The notes under the pieces: model-generated | Seen by the model: the letters and a program-made list of their open reading frames with translations, nothing else | The model's database searches: none | Told to the model about the DNA's origin: nothing | Program-made: the position numbers and the translations under genes | Shown: piece by piece, positions 1 to 13,200 of the stretch | Layout: each line of letters starts with the position of its first letter | How positions within the stretch are numbered: the first letter of the stretch is position 1 | NCBI RefSeq assembly: GCF_003315035.1 | Contig: NZ_QNRE01000006.1 | Coordinates: 62,001-126,000 of the forward strand | Source of the DNA: Nocardia puris | Lineage (GTDB): Bacteria; Actinomycetota; Actinomycetes; Mycobacteriales; Mycobacteriaceae | Reading direction: 5' to 3' | DNA length: 64,000 nucleotides

Positions 1-729
1 GTCCACCAGGGTCTCCGGGCGATGGAACTGCCCGGTGTAGTTGGAGGTGACCACGGTTGCCCGGTCCGGACGCAACCGTGGGACGCAGTCCGCCAGATGG
101 GCGGCGAATTCCGGCTCGATGGCGCTCATGAGACGGGAGTGGAACGGCGCGCTCACCCGCAGCGGAACGAACCGCAGCGCGGGCAGCCGTTCGGCGAGCA
201 GGCCGCGGGCGGCGGTGACGGACTCGGCGGTGCCGCTGATCACGACCTGGTCGGGTGAGTTGTCGTTGGCGATCTCGGCGCCCGCCGCAGTGACCAGCTC
301 CGCCGCGTCCGTGGCCGCGATACCGGGGAGAATCAGCGCGGCCATCGCGCCCTCTCCCTCCGGCACGGCCCGCTGCATGAGCCTGCCCCGGGTGCGGACC
401 AACCGAACCGCGTCCGCGAGGTCGAGCACGCCCGCCGCGACCAGCGCGGTGTACTCACCCAGGCTGTGTCCACCGAAAGCTGCTGGGCGCAGACCGGTTT
501 CGGCGACAGCGACCCGATACGCGGCGATCTGCATGGTCAGGACGCACGGCTGGGTGTACTCGGTGCGGTGCAGGCGCGGATCCCGCTCGGCGCAGATCGC
601 GTAGAGGTCTTCGCCCACCGCATCACTCGCCTCCGCGAACACCGCTCGCGTCGCGGGGAACTCGGCGTAGAAATCGACGCCCATGCCCGTGCGCTGCGCA
701 CCCTGCCCGGGGAACACCACCACCGTCAT
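1..729 (-). CDS. Discrete malonyl-CoA:ACP acyltransferase (trans-AT), cut by window edge
   Basis: A FabD-like acyltransferase that should load malonyl units onto the carrier domains of the AT-less PKS modules next door. The first 243 residues are visible; the C-terminus lies beyond position 1. The frame opens MTVVVFPGQGAQ, has the nucleophile motif GHSLGEY with Ser about residue 89, and SAPFHS with the catalytic His about residue 197. It is a stand-alone protein, not fused to a PKS. Its ATG at 729-727 overlaps the stop of PKS B in an ATGA, so it is translationally coupled to the synthase, which supports a trans-AT role over a housekeeping fabD. Tandem domains in the missing C-terminal part, for example a second AT or an enoyl reductase, cannot be excluded. 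Malonyl specificity is inferred from family resemblance. Confidence 0.9.
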   Translation of the reverse strand, partial: MTVVVFPGQGAQRTGMGVDFYAEFPATRAVFAEASDAVGEDLYAICAERDPRLHRTEYTQPCVLTMQIAAYRVAVAETGLRPAAFGGHSLGEYTALVAAGVLDLADAVRLVRTRGRLMQRAVPEGEGAMAALILPGIAATDAAELVTAAGAEIANDNSPDQVVISGTAESVTAARGLLAERLPALRFVPLRVSAPFHSRLMSAIEPEFAAHLADCVPRLRPDRATVVTSNYTGQFHRPETLVD

Positions 730-3700
730 CGCGCCACCTCCACGGGTGCGGGCAGGTATCCGACCTCGGCGCAGTGCGCGAGGTACACGCGCACCAGATC
801 GGCAACGGGCGGACACGTGATCCCCGCCGCCCCGAGTACGCGCCGCGTGTACGTCGAATCCGCGTAGGAACTCTCCTCGTAGTGGATGGTGCCGAACAGC
901 TCGATGCCGTACTTGAACATCTCCAACGTCTGGCTGTCGTAGGTCTCCTCGGTCCCGCGCCTGCGGATGCGGCGCTCGGTGGCCTCGCGGTGGAACTGTT
1001 CCAGCGCAACGAGTTCCACGTCGTAGCCGGCGTCGCGCACGTACTGCACCACGTCGTAGTAGCGACGGATGTCGGGGTTGGTGAGGTGGTAGGTCTCCCG
1101 ATAGGTGGGGCGCCGCAACGCGATGTGCACAATGGCGGCGGTGACGTAGTCGACCGGGGTGATGTCCCAGTGCACCGGTGTGAGCATGGTGCGCCCGGTC
1201 TCGATCATCGTCTTGAGGATGTCGTAGTAGGCGCCCTTCACGCTGACCTCGGAGAAGGGGTAGCGCCCGGTCACGCTGTCGCCCATGATGTTTCCCGGCC
1301 GCACGATGTCCCAGAGCAGTCCGCGCGCGCTCGCGGCGCGGATGAGTTTCTCCGACTCGTACTTCGTCCGCTGGTAGGGCAGGTGGTCGTAGCCCTGGCC
1401 CAGCTCCAGATCCCGTTCGGTGAACGGCGGATTGTTGAAGTTCAGCCGGTCGCCGAGGGCGCTGAAACTGGAGACGTAGACCAGGTACTTGCCCCGGCTG
1501 CCGAGCGCGAAATCGACCGCGCGCCTGGTCCCTTCGACGTTGATCGGCGCGAGGGCGTCGTAAAAGGTGACCAGCGTGGTGCGTCCGGCGGCGTGGATGG
1601 TCAGATCGGTGCTCTCGGCGAGATGCCGCCAGGTGTTCTCGTCCAGGCCGAAGCGGTCCTCGGACACATCGCCCAACACGGCGGTCACCCGCCGCGCGAA
1701 GGCCTCGTCCAGCGTGCCGCCGGGGTCGTAGGTGCTCAGGAAGTGTTTGATGCGGCCGGTGGCGGTGTCGACCGAGGTGCCGCGCACCAGGCAGGTGATC
1801 CGGACGGTGCTGGTGGCCAGCAAGTCGTGCAGCAACTTTCCGCCGAGCACGCCCGTGACGCCGGTGACGAAGACGGACTCCACCGGGACCGGGGCGTCGA
1901 GCGTGAGCGTTTCGACCGACTCGACTGGTGCGGTGGTCTCGCTCGCTGCCGACGGCGCGGGTGCCGCCGCCGTATCGCCCACGATGATGCCCTCGTCCAC
2001 CAGGTGGTCGGCGAGCGACCGGATCGTCGGATACGCGTCGGTCGCCTCCGCGGGGATCTTCACGCCGTGCGACTTCATCAGCCGGTTCACCATGCGCACG
2101 GTCGCCACGGAGTCGAATCCGAAGTCGAGGAACTCGGCGTCCACGTCGAGGTCGGTGATCTCGGATTTCGTGATGTCGGCGAAGATTTCGCGGATCTCCT
2201 CGCGCAGGCGGACGCGGAGGTCGGTGGTGTCGGGCGCCGCCGTGCCTGATCCGTGCGTGGAATGCGACTGCCTGACAACCTCATTCGAAGACGGCGCCGG
2301 ATTCACACCGTTCGCAGGCGCCGAGGCATGTCCGTTCGTGGTGCTCACCGGGACCGCTCGCGTCTCGGCGCTGGGCACCGCGCGAGAGTGAATGATGCTG
2401 GTGGACAGCGGCCTCGATGCCTCGGGTCGCGCGGGCCGGCGGTAATCCTCCGGCACGATCCAGTGCCGGGTGCGGGCGAAGGGATACGTGGGCAGACCGA
2501 CAATGCGCCCGAAGGGCCGCTCGGACAACTCTTCCCAGGGCACGGTCCAGCCCGACGCCCACAGTTCGGCGACGCCCGGCAGATTGCCCGAGCGCAGCAG
2601 CGCGCGCACATGCGCACGGTCGGCCTCGGATTCGCCGGGCAGTTCGTCCACATCGCGGTGCGTGCGCGCCACGCCGCGGAACACCGCCAGACCCGCCGCG
2701 GCTTGGTCGGCGGCGGCGTCCTCGAGCAACCGGACGAGTTCGGCGGTGTCGGCCGCGACGACGGCTAGGCGATGGGTGAACGCTTCGCGCCCCACCGCGA
2801 GGGTCCACGCGACATCCGCCAGCGGGAGCGGGTGCTCCCGCAACCGGGTCGACAGACGCACGATCGCCTCGCGCAGACGGGTCGCGTCCCGCGCGGACAG
2901 CACGACGATGTGCGCGGATTCCTCGGGAACAGAGGATGATTCGCGCGGCTCGGGTGCGTCGGTCAGGACCACGTGGGCGTTCGATCCCCCCGCACCGAAC
3001 GAGCTGACGGCGGTGATCCGCGGGCTCCCGTCGGCCGGGCGCAGCCACGGCGTGGGCTCGCGCACAACGCGGAACGGCGTCGACGCGAAGTCGATGGCCG
3101 GGTTCGGCGGGTCGCCGTGCAGGTTCGGCGCCATCGTGTCGGCGCGCAGTTGCAGCAGGGCCTTCACCACGCCGGCCGCGCCCGCCGCCGCTTCCAGATG
3201 TCCCACCGACGATTTCGCCGATCCGATCCCGCAGCGCGCGCCGCCGGCACCCGACAGGCCGAAAGCGCGGGTGAGGGCGGCGATCTCGATCGGATCGCCC
3301 AACGCAGTGCCGGTGCCGTGCGCCTCGACGTAGCCGATGTCGCGCGGGTCGACGCCGGCCTGGTCGAGCGCGCGGCCGATCACGGTCGCCTGGGCGGCCG
3401 GATTCGGCACCGTGAACCCGTTGGTGTGGCCGCCGTGGTTGATCGCGCTGCCGCGGATCACCCCGTAGATGCGGTCGCCGTCGGCCCGCGCGTGCCGCAG
3501 CGGCTTCAGGACCAGCGTCACCACGCCCTCGCCGGGGACATACCCGTCGCCGCCGGCACCGAAGGTGCGGCACCGGCCGTCGGTGGACGCCCATCTACCG
3601 TAGCCGAGCAGCAGGTATTTGCCCGGATGGATCGACACGTTCACCCCGCCCGCCAGCGCGTAGGCCGATTCGCCGCGCCGCAGGCTCTCGCAGGCCAGGT

Positions 3701-4232
3701 GCAGTGCGGTCAGCGACGCCGAGCACGCGGTGTCGACCGCGAGGCTCGGCCCCGTGAATCCCAAGTGATACGAGACGCGGTTGGCCACCGCGAAATAGCC
3801 GGAGATCGGCACGCCCACGAACGCCTGGTACTCGGCGTAGCCGACCCCGGCGAACACCCCGGCGTCGGCCAGTCCGCGAGCCCGCGCGCTCGCGCGCAGC
3901 CGCTCCGGCGGGTAGCCGGCGTCTTCCAGTGCGGCCCAGGATGTTTCGAGGAACAGGCGCTGCTGGGGATCCATCTCCTCGGCGTCCCTCGGCGTGATGC
4001 CGAAGAACTTCGCGTCGAACTTGTCGACGTCGTCGAGGAATCCGCCCCACCGCGCATAAGTGGTGCCCGGCTCGTCGGGATCCTCGGACAGGAACTCCCG
4101 GTGGTCCCACCGCTCCGGCGGCACCTCCACGATGCAATCGCGCCCGGCCACCAGATTCGCCCAGAACTCCTCGATATCACCGGCCTGTGGGAACTTCCCC
4201 GCCATCCCGATCACCGCGATCGCGTCGGCGTC
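726..4232 (-). other. PKS module 8: KS-ACP-thioester reductase (release)
   Basis: The KS has DTACSAS, EAHGTGT and a GHLEAAAG His, and looks active. No AT, KR or DH lies between KS and ACP (DFGFDSV). The C-terminal reductase is an extended short-chain dehydrogenase with the nucleotide-binding run VTGVTGVLGG near residue 3860 and a YxxxK pair in YQRTK. Such R domains reduce the carrier-bound thioester to an aldehyde, or on to an alcohol. Reduction level cannot be read from sequence. A terminal KS extension without ketoreduction followed by R release fits formation of a poly-keto aldehyde. Confidence 0.9.
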
Positions 4233-7200
4233 GGGGTGGACTCCGTCGGTGCGGGCGGGCGACACCTCCCCCATCACGTCCGTGTCCTGTGCCGAGTACA
4301 CCCGCACCACGCTCGCGGAATCATTCGACCGCCCGGCGACAGTGTCGGCAGCGGCGTCCAGTTCGGCGCTGACGACCGTACCCCGTCCCGGTGTGGTCGC
4401 CGACAGGGATGCGCTCGCGATGCCCGGCGCACCGAGAGATCCGGCGTCGACCACACCTGCTCCCGGCGAGACCGCGTTCGGCACGGTTGCCGCAGCGGCT
4501 GCGCCGGTCGAGTTCCCCATCACGCCAGGCGCCTGCGAAGCACCCGCCGACGCCTCCAACTCACTGTCCGGTTGGAGCGCGACAACAGCCGCGTCCGGCG
4601 CCACACTCATCGCCCGGGTCGCGCGGACTCGGTCCGGGTATTCCTCGGCCAGGTAGCCCGCCAGATCGCGCACCGTCCGGTAGTCGAAGAACAGCGTGCT
4701 CGGCAGCGGGCCGAAATGGTCCTGCATGCGGTCGGTCATGGCGCTGATGAGCACGGAGTCGATGCCGAAGTCCGACAGCGGGATCCGGGTGCGGATCCGC
4801 GCGGGCTCCAAGCGGCAGTGCGCGGCGAGCAACGACTTCAGATAGGTCTCGGCGACCGCCCGCAGGGATTCCGCGCCGGAGGGCTGCACCTGTTCCGGGT
4901 TGGGTTGGGCATCGAGTGTCGTGGGTTCAGCGGGTGCTCCACCCGCCGCCGAGAAGTCCTGCGTCCCGAGTTCTCCAGGACTCCCGCTCGGGGATCCCGG
5001 CTCTGCGGTCGCACGGGCGGCGCGATAGCCCCGCGTCTGTCCGTGTGGTTCAGGGGCCACTACGCCTTCCGCGCGGGCATCCCGCATCCGAGTTTCGGCG
5101 AGCTGCCCATTCACCGCACTGGGGGCCGCCGGGGACTCCTGCGCGCCACGCTGTTCAGGAATGCCGGCGCGACCGGTGGGCGCTCCACCTTCGTGAGCCG
5201 CCTGTGCCGTCGGCGGTGCGACCGCGTCCGGGGCCCAGCACCGTTGCCTGTCGAATCGGTAGCCGGGCAGGTGAATTCGACGCACGCGGGGATCGGACCA
5301 GGCTGCAAGACGCACGTCCGCTCCGGTGACCCACTGGCGGGCTGCGGCTTCCGGGTCGGTGTGGAGTTCCGGGGCACCCGATTGCCGCGCCTCGTCCACC
5401 TCACCGACGAAGACTCCGGCAGGTTCGGCACCCACCGCCGCGGCGGCGAGCCGCGACAGCAGGGTGGCGCGCGAGTCGGCCACCACCGCGAGCCGGAACT
5501 CGAAGCGGGCCCGGCCCACCGCCAAGGTGTGGGCGACATCGCCCAGTCGCTCTTCGGGATTGCGGTCCAGGTGCGCGTGCAGTGCCGCCGCCGCCCGGCG
5601 CAGGCTCTCCGGGCTGCGCGCCGACAGCACCACGGTGTGCGGTCCCGGCGGGCCGGGCTCGGTGGGTGCGTCGGCGGGTGGTGCCGACACCACGAGATGG
5701 GCGTTCGTACCGCTGAATCCGAAGGAGCTGATGGCCGCGGTCCGCAGCCCCTCGGGCCAGGGCCGCAGTGCGGTGTTCACTACGAACGGCGAATTATCCA
5801 GTCCCAGACGCGGATTCACGGTCTGTACGTGCAGTGTGGGCGGGATGAGTCCGGCGCGCAGGCCGAGCAGCACTTTGAACAGGCTCGCCATGCCCGCGGC
5901 GTGCGAGGCGTGACCGATGTTCGACTTCACCGAGCCGATCGGGATCGCGGGGCCGGTGTGCCCGGCGAACGCGGCGGTCAGCGCTTCCACCTCGATCGGG
6001 TCCCCGAGCCGGGTGCCGGTGCCGTGCGCCTCGATGTAGCCGATCGAGGAGGGATCGATGCCGTTGCGGCGGTACACCTCTCGGTGCAGCTCGGTCTGGG
6101 ATCGCACGCTCGGTGCGGTGATGCCATTGGTGCGGCCGTCGTGGTTCACACCGATTCCGCGAATCACCCCGTGTATCCGGTCACCGTCGCGTCGCGCCGC
6201 CGCCAGCGATTTCAGGACCACCGCGCCGACGCCCTCGGCGATGACGAACCCGTCGGCGTCGGCGTCGAAGGTCGCGCACCTCCCCTGGCGCGACAGCATG
6301 CCCATAGAAGACGCCAGCAGGTGGTATTCCGGCGTCACGAACACCGCGACCCCGCCCGCCAGCGCGAGCTCCGATTCCCCCGACGCGATGCTGCGGCACG
6401 CCTGGTGCACGGCGACCAGGGCCGATGAGCACGCGGTGTCGAGGCCGAAACACGGCCCGGTGAGGTCGAGATGGTACGCGACGCGCGCGGGCAGGATAGC
6501 CGGGCTGTTCCCCGTGAACGCGTGGTGCGAGCCGACGCCGACCTGATCCCGCAACAGCGTCGCGTAATCCGATCCGGGCGATCCGGCGAACACGCCGCAT
6601 CGCTTGCGTCGCAACGACGTCGGATCTATCGCGGCGTCCTCCAGCGCCAACCAGCTGTGCTCCAGGAACAGCCGCTGCTGCGGATCCATGTGGTCCGCTT
6701 CGGCGGGCACGATATCGAAGAAGCCGGGATCGAAACGATCGACGTCGTCCAGGAATCCGCCCCACCGGGAGTAGGTCTTGCCCGGCGCCGGCGCCCCCGG
6801 CCGATAGTGCTCGCCCAGCGACCACCGCGACCGAGGCACCTCTATCACCGAATCCACACCCGATTCGAGGTTGTGCCAGAACTCCTCGAGATCCGCGGCG
6901 CCGGGGAATCGCCCGGACATCCCGATGATCGCGATGTCGGTGCGGGAGTCGGCGACACCGTGCGCGGGCTCGGCATTCGTGTTCGCGTCCACATGCTCGC
7001 GCCGGTCGGTGGTGGTTGGAGAATCGGCCTGCGCACCTGGCCGGCCGTCGGAACCTCCAGCGGATTCCGCCGCTGATTCGAGCCCCGGCTCCCTCCCGTA
7101 CGCGTGCTCACGATGGACGCTCCCCTCCACACGTGCGCGCGTATCGGCTCTGCGGCCCAGAGGAGCCTCCGGACCCGTTTCGGCATCAAAGTGCCGTGCG

Positions 7201-10200
7201 AACACGCGCGCCGGGCCAGCGGGTAGACCGGCATCCGCGGCAACGCGCGCCACAGTGCGATCGGCCGGCGACTCGGCACTCGGTTCCGCGACACGCGAAC
7301 CGTCCCGTGGCCCGGCAACAATAGTTGAACTCGAAACTGTTGGGCGCGCGCCGGATTCAATCACGGTCGCACCGAGTGGGCGGGCACCGTCGGCAAACAT
7401 CCGCCCGGTCAGCTCGCGAACCGAGGGATGGTCGAACACCACTGTGGGCCGAAGCGCGGAACCGTAACGGGCGTTGAGGGTTTCGATGATCTTCACGGCG
7501 AGAATGGAGTCGACGCCGTACTCGGAGAACGGGAGATCCGGTCGAATCTCGGTGACGCGCACATCCATCGCGGCGGCCACGACGGCGACGATCTCGCGTT
7601 CGAGGCTGCCGGCAACGGCACCGGGCACCGACTCTGGCTGACCGGCGAATCCGCGCCCCAGCCCCTCGCGATCGACGTCGGCCACGGTTGTCACCGCGGA
7701 CGCGCTCGCGAATCCCACAACACCTCCGCTGTTTTCGCCGACGACCGTCGCCGGCGACGCCTCCCGCGCGCCCGCCGCTTCCCTTTCGGGCGCCAGGGCC
7801 GCGAAGAGACGGAAGCCGAGGTTCGGGTCGGTGGTCAGGCCCGGCCCGTAGGCGTGCGAGTCGGTGAACCCGGCCGCCGACAGGGCCGAGCGCCAACCGC
7901 TCTCGGACAGCAGCGGCGAGTCGGGCAGGCGCAGGTGCGGGTCGGTGCAGGCGTGCCAGCCGTCCAGCAGGCCGAAGGTCAGGGCCAACGCTTCCCGGTC
8001 GGCCACGGCCTCGGTGCAGGCGAGCAGCCCGCCGGGAGCAAGCAGGAAACCCGTGTGGCGCAAGGCTGTTGCGATGTCGCGGGCTGCGTGCAGGACATTC
8101 GCGCACACCACCAGATCGGCGGAGCCGGCGGCGAATCCCTGTGCGGCGGGGTCACGTTCGATGTCCAGCACGTCGAACCGGATGCGGTCGTCACCGCCGA
8201 AGACGCGACGGCCGTGCGCCACCGGACCGGCCGACACATCCGTGTACCGATATTCGAACGGCGTGCCCGCCGCCGTCAACGCGTCCAGCACCGCGCGCGT
8301 GGTCCCACCTGTTCCCGCGCCGATCTCGAGCACGCGCAGCGGTGCGTCGACGCGTCGATCGAGCACCACCCGGGTCACCAGATCCGCGACGAGGTCGTTG
8401 GCGAAGTCGTAGGCGGGATTGCCTCGGTAGATCGCCGAAACGAGCTCGAACTCCCCGCCGGGGAACAACACTTCGGTGGCCGTGAGCTCCCCGCGCAGGA
8501 CACGTGGATACGCGTCGAGGCAGGTGTCGAGCAGGCGGGCGTAAGGCTCCGTGGCCGGGAACCGCGCGAGCAGATCGGCCCGCATCCACTCCGTTCCGGG
8601 CGGCGGCCCGGCCACCACCAGGGTGTCACCCGCACGATCCGCGAGCCCGTGATCCACGAGCACGCGCACGCACCTGTCGAACAGGCGGGAGAACTTCCGC
8701 TCGATGGACAGCGTATCCAGCAGGCCCGGCAGTGGGTGTGCGCCCGGGCCGAGACCAATACGCGCCAGGGTGCCGAACAACCTCAGTGCCGCGTATCGGG
8801 CGAGTTCGAGTTCCCCTGCCTCGACGGCGATCTGGCGCCGAGCACGGTCCCCGAAGCGCCGGAGCAGGTCCTGTCGGTCGTCGAGCGCGGTGATCCAGTA
8901 CCGCGTCTCCTCGAACGGATAGCCGGGGAGCGGACGACGACGCACGGGGCGGCCGAGTGCGGACCAGTCCACCTCCGCACCGCGCACCCACCGCCGGGCG
9001 ACCTCCTCGGCCGGCGCCGTCGCCGCGTACACACCGGCGTCCGTGGACGCGGTGCCGGTCACCACGGCGTTCTCGTGCCCGGCGACGAATCCCGCCAGCT
9101 CGTCCGCGATCTCACTCGGCGTCCGCGCGACCATCGCGAGACGGACCGGCAGCGCGGGCCTGCCCTGTCGCAGCGTGCGGAGGGAATCGCCGAAGTCGGC
9201 CTGATCCAGATCTCGCAAGTACGGCACCATCCGCTCGGCGTATCGGCGCAAGCGCTCTTCACTGTGCGCGGAGAGCACGAAGATCTCCGGGGCGCTGACA
9301 GTTTCGGGTGTGCGGGAAAGACCGGCCCGGTCCGGCAGATACTCCGACAGCACGACGTGCGCGTTCGCGCCGCCCGCACCGAATGCGCTGATCCCGGCCC
9401 GGCGCGGCAGCGGTCGCCCGGTGTCCGGTGCGGTCCGGCGCGACGGCCACGGCTCGGCGCGATCGGGGAGCCGGAAGGGCAGCGCATCGGCATCGATCGA
9501 CGGATTCAACTGTGCCGCATACAGTGTCGGCGCGATGCGCTCGTACTTCAACTGCATCAGGATGCGCACCAAGCCCGCGATCCCGGCAGCAGCCTCCAAG
9601 TGCCCTATGGCGGACTTGGTCGATCCCATGAGCCGGTTCGTCCCGACGCCCCGGCCGAAAACCGTGGCGAGTCCGGCGATTTCGATCGGATCGCCCAATT
9701 CGGTTCCGGTGCCGTGCGCCTCCAGATAGTCGATGTCTGCGGCCTCGAGGCCCGCTTCGCGCAGCGCCGCGCCGATGACCTCGGCCTGGGCTCCCGGGTG
9801 CGGCACGCTGTAGCCCGCGGTGCGGCCGCCGTGATTCACCGCGCTGCCGAGGATCACGGCGTGCACGGTGTCGCCGTCGGCGAGCGCGGCCGACAGCGGT
9901 TTGATCAGGACCGCGCCGACCCCTTCACCGGGGACGTACCCGTCCGCGCCCGCGCCGAACGGCCGGCACCGCCCACCGGACGACAGCATGCCCAGATCGC
10001 CCAGCAGCGCGAACTTGTCGGGGTGCAGCAGCAGGTTCACCCCGCCCACCAGTGCCGTGTCGCAGTCGCCCGCCAGGATCGCCCGCCGGGCCAGGTGCAG
10101 GGCGGTCAGCGACGCCGAGCACGCGGTGTCCACGGCCAGGCTCGGCCCGCGCAGACCGAGCGTGTAGGAGACGCGGTTGGCGATCGACGACGGAATCGAC

Positions 10201-13200
10201 GCCACGGTCGCCGGCGCACCCGCGCGCGTCGAATCCACGCCCAGCAACCGGTAGTCGCTCCAGGTGACTCCGGCGAACACCCCGACTCGGCTGTCCCGGA
10301 TGTGCGGGTGGCCTGGGTGATAGCCGGCGTGCTCCAGCGCCGCGTACGCCTCGCGCAGGAACAGTCGCTCCTGCGGGTCCAGCAGCGGCGCGTGCGCGGG
10401 TGGGATACGGAAGAACCGGGGGTCGAATCCGGCTACGTCACGCAGGAATCCACCTACGGGGCGTGGCTCGGCGGCCGGCCACGGGTGCGAAGCGGGCATC
10501 TCCCCGACCGCGTCGACACCGTCGCGCAGGTTGACCCAGAACTCCTCGGCGTTCTCGGCTCCCGGGAAGCGCCCGCTGAAACCGACGATGGCGAGGGATG
10601 TGTCGTCATCGGGAACGCCTGCTGTACCCGAATTCCCCTGTCGATCGCCGAGCGACGAAGCCCGGCCTCGCTCCCCGGAGTGCGACACGACGTAACCTCG
10701 CTGCGGCACATCGTCATCCGCATGCGGACTCGACGCGAGGTCCTGGTCACGCGGCGCGTCGTTGGCCATCTCCCCAGGGTCGGGATGGTGCACGGCGGGA
10801 AACAGCCTGTGCCGCAACGAGTCCGGATCGCCCCAAGCGAACGCGAGGTGCGGGCGGTTCGATGCGATCGCGGCGAGCAGCGCACGCACTCCCGTTTCGA
10901 CAGGGAGCAACCCGATTCCGTTGGCGCGCAACGCATCGATCTGTGCGGCGGGAGGGCGCATTCCCGCGCCGTCCCACACCGGCCAGCCGAGGGACACGAC
11001 CCGGCGCCCCGCTCCCGTGAACGTCTCGGCGAACGCATCCAAGAACCGGTTGGCGGCCGCGTAGTCGGCCTGACCCGGGTTTCCGAGCACGGCGGATACC
11101 GACGAAAACAACACCAGCAGCGGAGATTCCGGGATGGCTCGCGTCAGATGAACAGCACCGGAGAGCTTCGGAGCGAGGACGGCGCGGGCATCGTCCCGGT
11201 CCGTGGTCACGAGCAACCCATCGCGCAGGACACCCGCGGCGTGGAAGATCGCGTCGACACGGCCGAAGGTCGCACGGGCGATCGAGGCCACCCGTTCGGC
11301 GTCGGCCGCGACACTCACGTCGGCGCGGACATGGACGGCTTCCCCACCCGCCGCGGCGATATCGGCGAGCAGCGCAGCGGCGGGGGCGTCGAGGGGCCTG
11401 CGCGAGACCAACACCAAACCCGCGCCGTAGGTGCGGGCCAGCCGGAGTGCCAGTTCTCTTCCGATGCCACCGAATCCCCCGCTGATCACAGCCACCGCAC
11501 CGGCGTCGAAGCGCGGGAGCGACTCCGCGGGCGAAATCTCTTGTGGCGAAATCTCTGTGGGTACCCGTACGTGCCGATACCCATCCGCGTACCGGATCTC
11601 GACGTCCGAGTCCGCTTCCTCGAGTTCGGTGGCGACAATAGCCGGGATCTGTGCCGAGTCGGCGCAGACGATGGACCGCAGCGTCGGGCGCGGCTGCTCC
11701 AAGCGCAGGGTGCGCGCGAGTCCCGAGAACAGCGCGTGGGACGCCCATCCGGCCGGTTCCTCCAGCGTAACGGCCAGCAGCAGACGGAAAGGTGCACCGT
11801 CGCGGGCGGCCGCGCGGACGAGATCACGCAACGGCAAGTAGACGTTCTCGATCGAATGGGCGGTGTCGAGATCGGGGCCGGTGGACGCGATCGCCCCGAG
11901 AGCGTGGGCGCCCCAGAGATAGACCGCCGCGTCGAAAGAGAGCCGGCGGACGGTGAGGTCGTCCAGGAGCGCACGCAGGTGGTCCGGTCGAGCCGGATCG
12001 ATCACATAGCCGTCCGGCTCCGCGGCGTAGTCGGTTCCCGGGCGCACGCGTACGAGGTTCGCCGCAGGGTCGGGATAGGCCGCGGCGTCGGTGTCGAACA
12101 CGAGCAGACGCGTGGGCTTGCGTGCCTCCGAGACCGGTTGGTCCCGCCGCCATTCGTAGGCGAAGGCGATCAACTCGTCCGCGCTGCCGTCGGGCACGCC
12201 CGAAGTCGTGTTCGAGCCGGCGGACGAGACTGGTTGCGACTCCGCATCATCCAGCGCGGGGTCGACGGTCGAGACGGCACCCGATCGGTAGCGCTCACCC
12301 ACCTGCTCCGCCAGGTACCCGGCCAGCGCCTCGATGGTCTGGTACTCGAACAGCAGTGTCGGATAGAGCGGTTCCCCCGCGCGCGCCTCGAGCGCCGCCG
12401 TCAGCCGCAACAGGCGACCCGAGTCCAAGCCGAGTTCGTAGAAGCCGACATCGGTGGCGATCGTCGCCGGGTCCACCGCCAGCTCGGCCGCGAGCACGGC
12501 GAGGAGGTCCGCCGTAATCAGTGCCCGTGGATCACCACCCACCGCGGGTCCCGAGGGCGTAGCGGACGGCACTCGCGGTCGGTCGCCGAGTCCGGTCACC
12601 GCCCCGAGCCCGAGGATGCGGTGGATATCGGCGGCACCGCGCACTCGCTTCGAGGTGAGCCGGTACTCCACCACGGGCGCGCCACTGGGATCGTCCAGGC
12701 GCACATCGGCTTCCAGTAGGTCACCGCCGCCCGCCGCCGCGCGCACGGATGCCCGCACGAGGACTTCTTCGGGCGTGGACCCGTGCACGCGCACGTCACG
12801 GAAATGGATGGGAATGAAGGCGCTGTCGTCATCGATGCCGAGTCGCGCGGGATCGATGAACGGCACGATGGTGGACGCGTCGAGGAACGTCGGGTGCAGA
12901 ACGAAAGCGCCGAGGTGGGCGCGCGCCTCCGGCCCGAGCCACAGCCGGGCGCGGACGTGATCGCCGTCCCGCGTGAATTCCCCTCGGGCGCGCATGAAGT
13001 CGCGATGTTCGATGCCCCGCGCACCGCTCTGGGCATACATCTGCTCCAGATCGCGGGGCTGTACCAACGCGGTGCCGTCGAAGGGAACCGGCGAAAATCC
13101 CGGATCATCCACGGACACCGTGCATTCGGCCACCAACTGCGCCGCCCCGCCGTCGGCGCCCACCGGACGCGACGTGATCCGCACGCTCCCGCTCGCCGTG

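Noticed and set aside
7428..12719. A 1763-codon plus-strand frame antisense to PKS B, and other long antisense frames such as 2973-6428 and 13985-16531
   Set aside because: They are mirror frames created by high GC in the third position of the PKS genes; the products are Arg/Gly/Gln-rich with no recognisable family.
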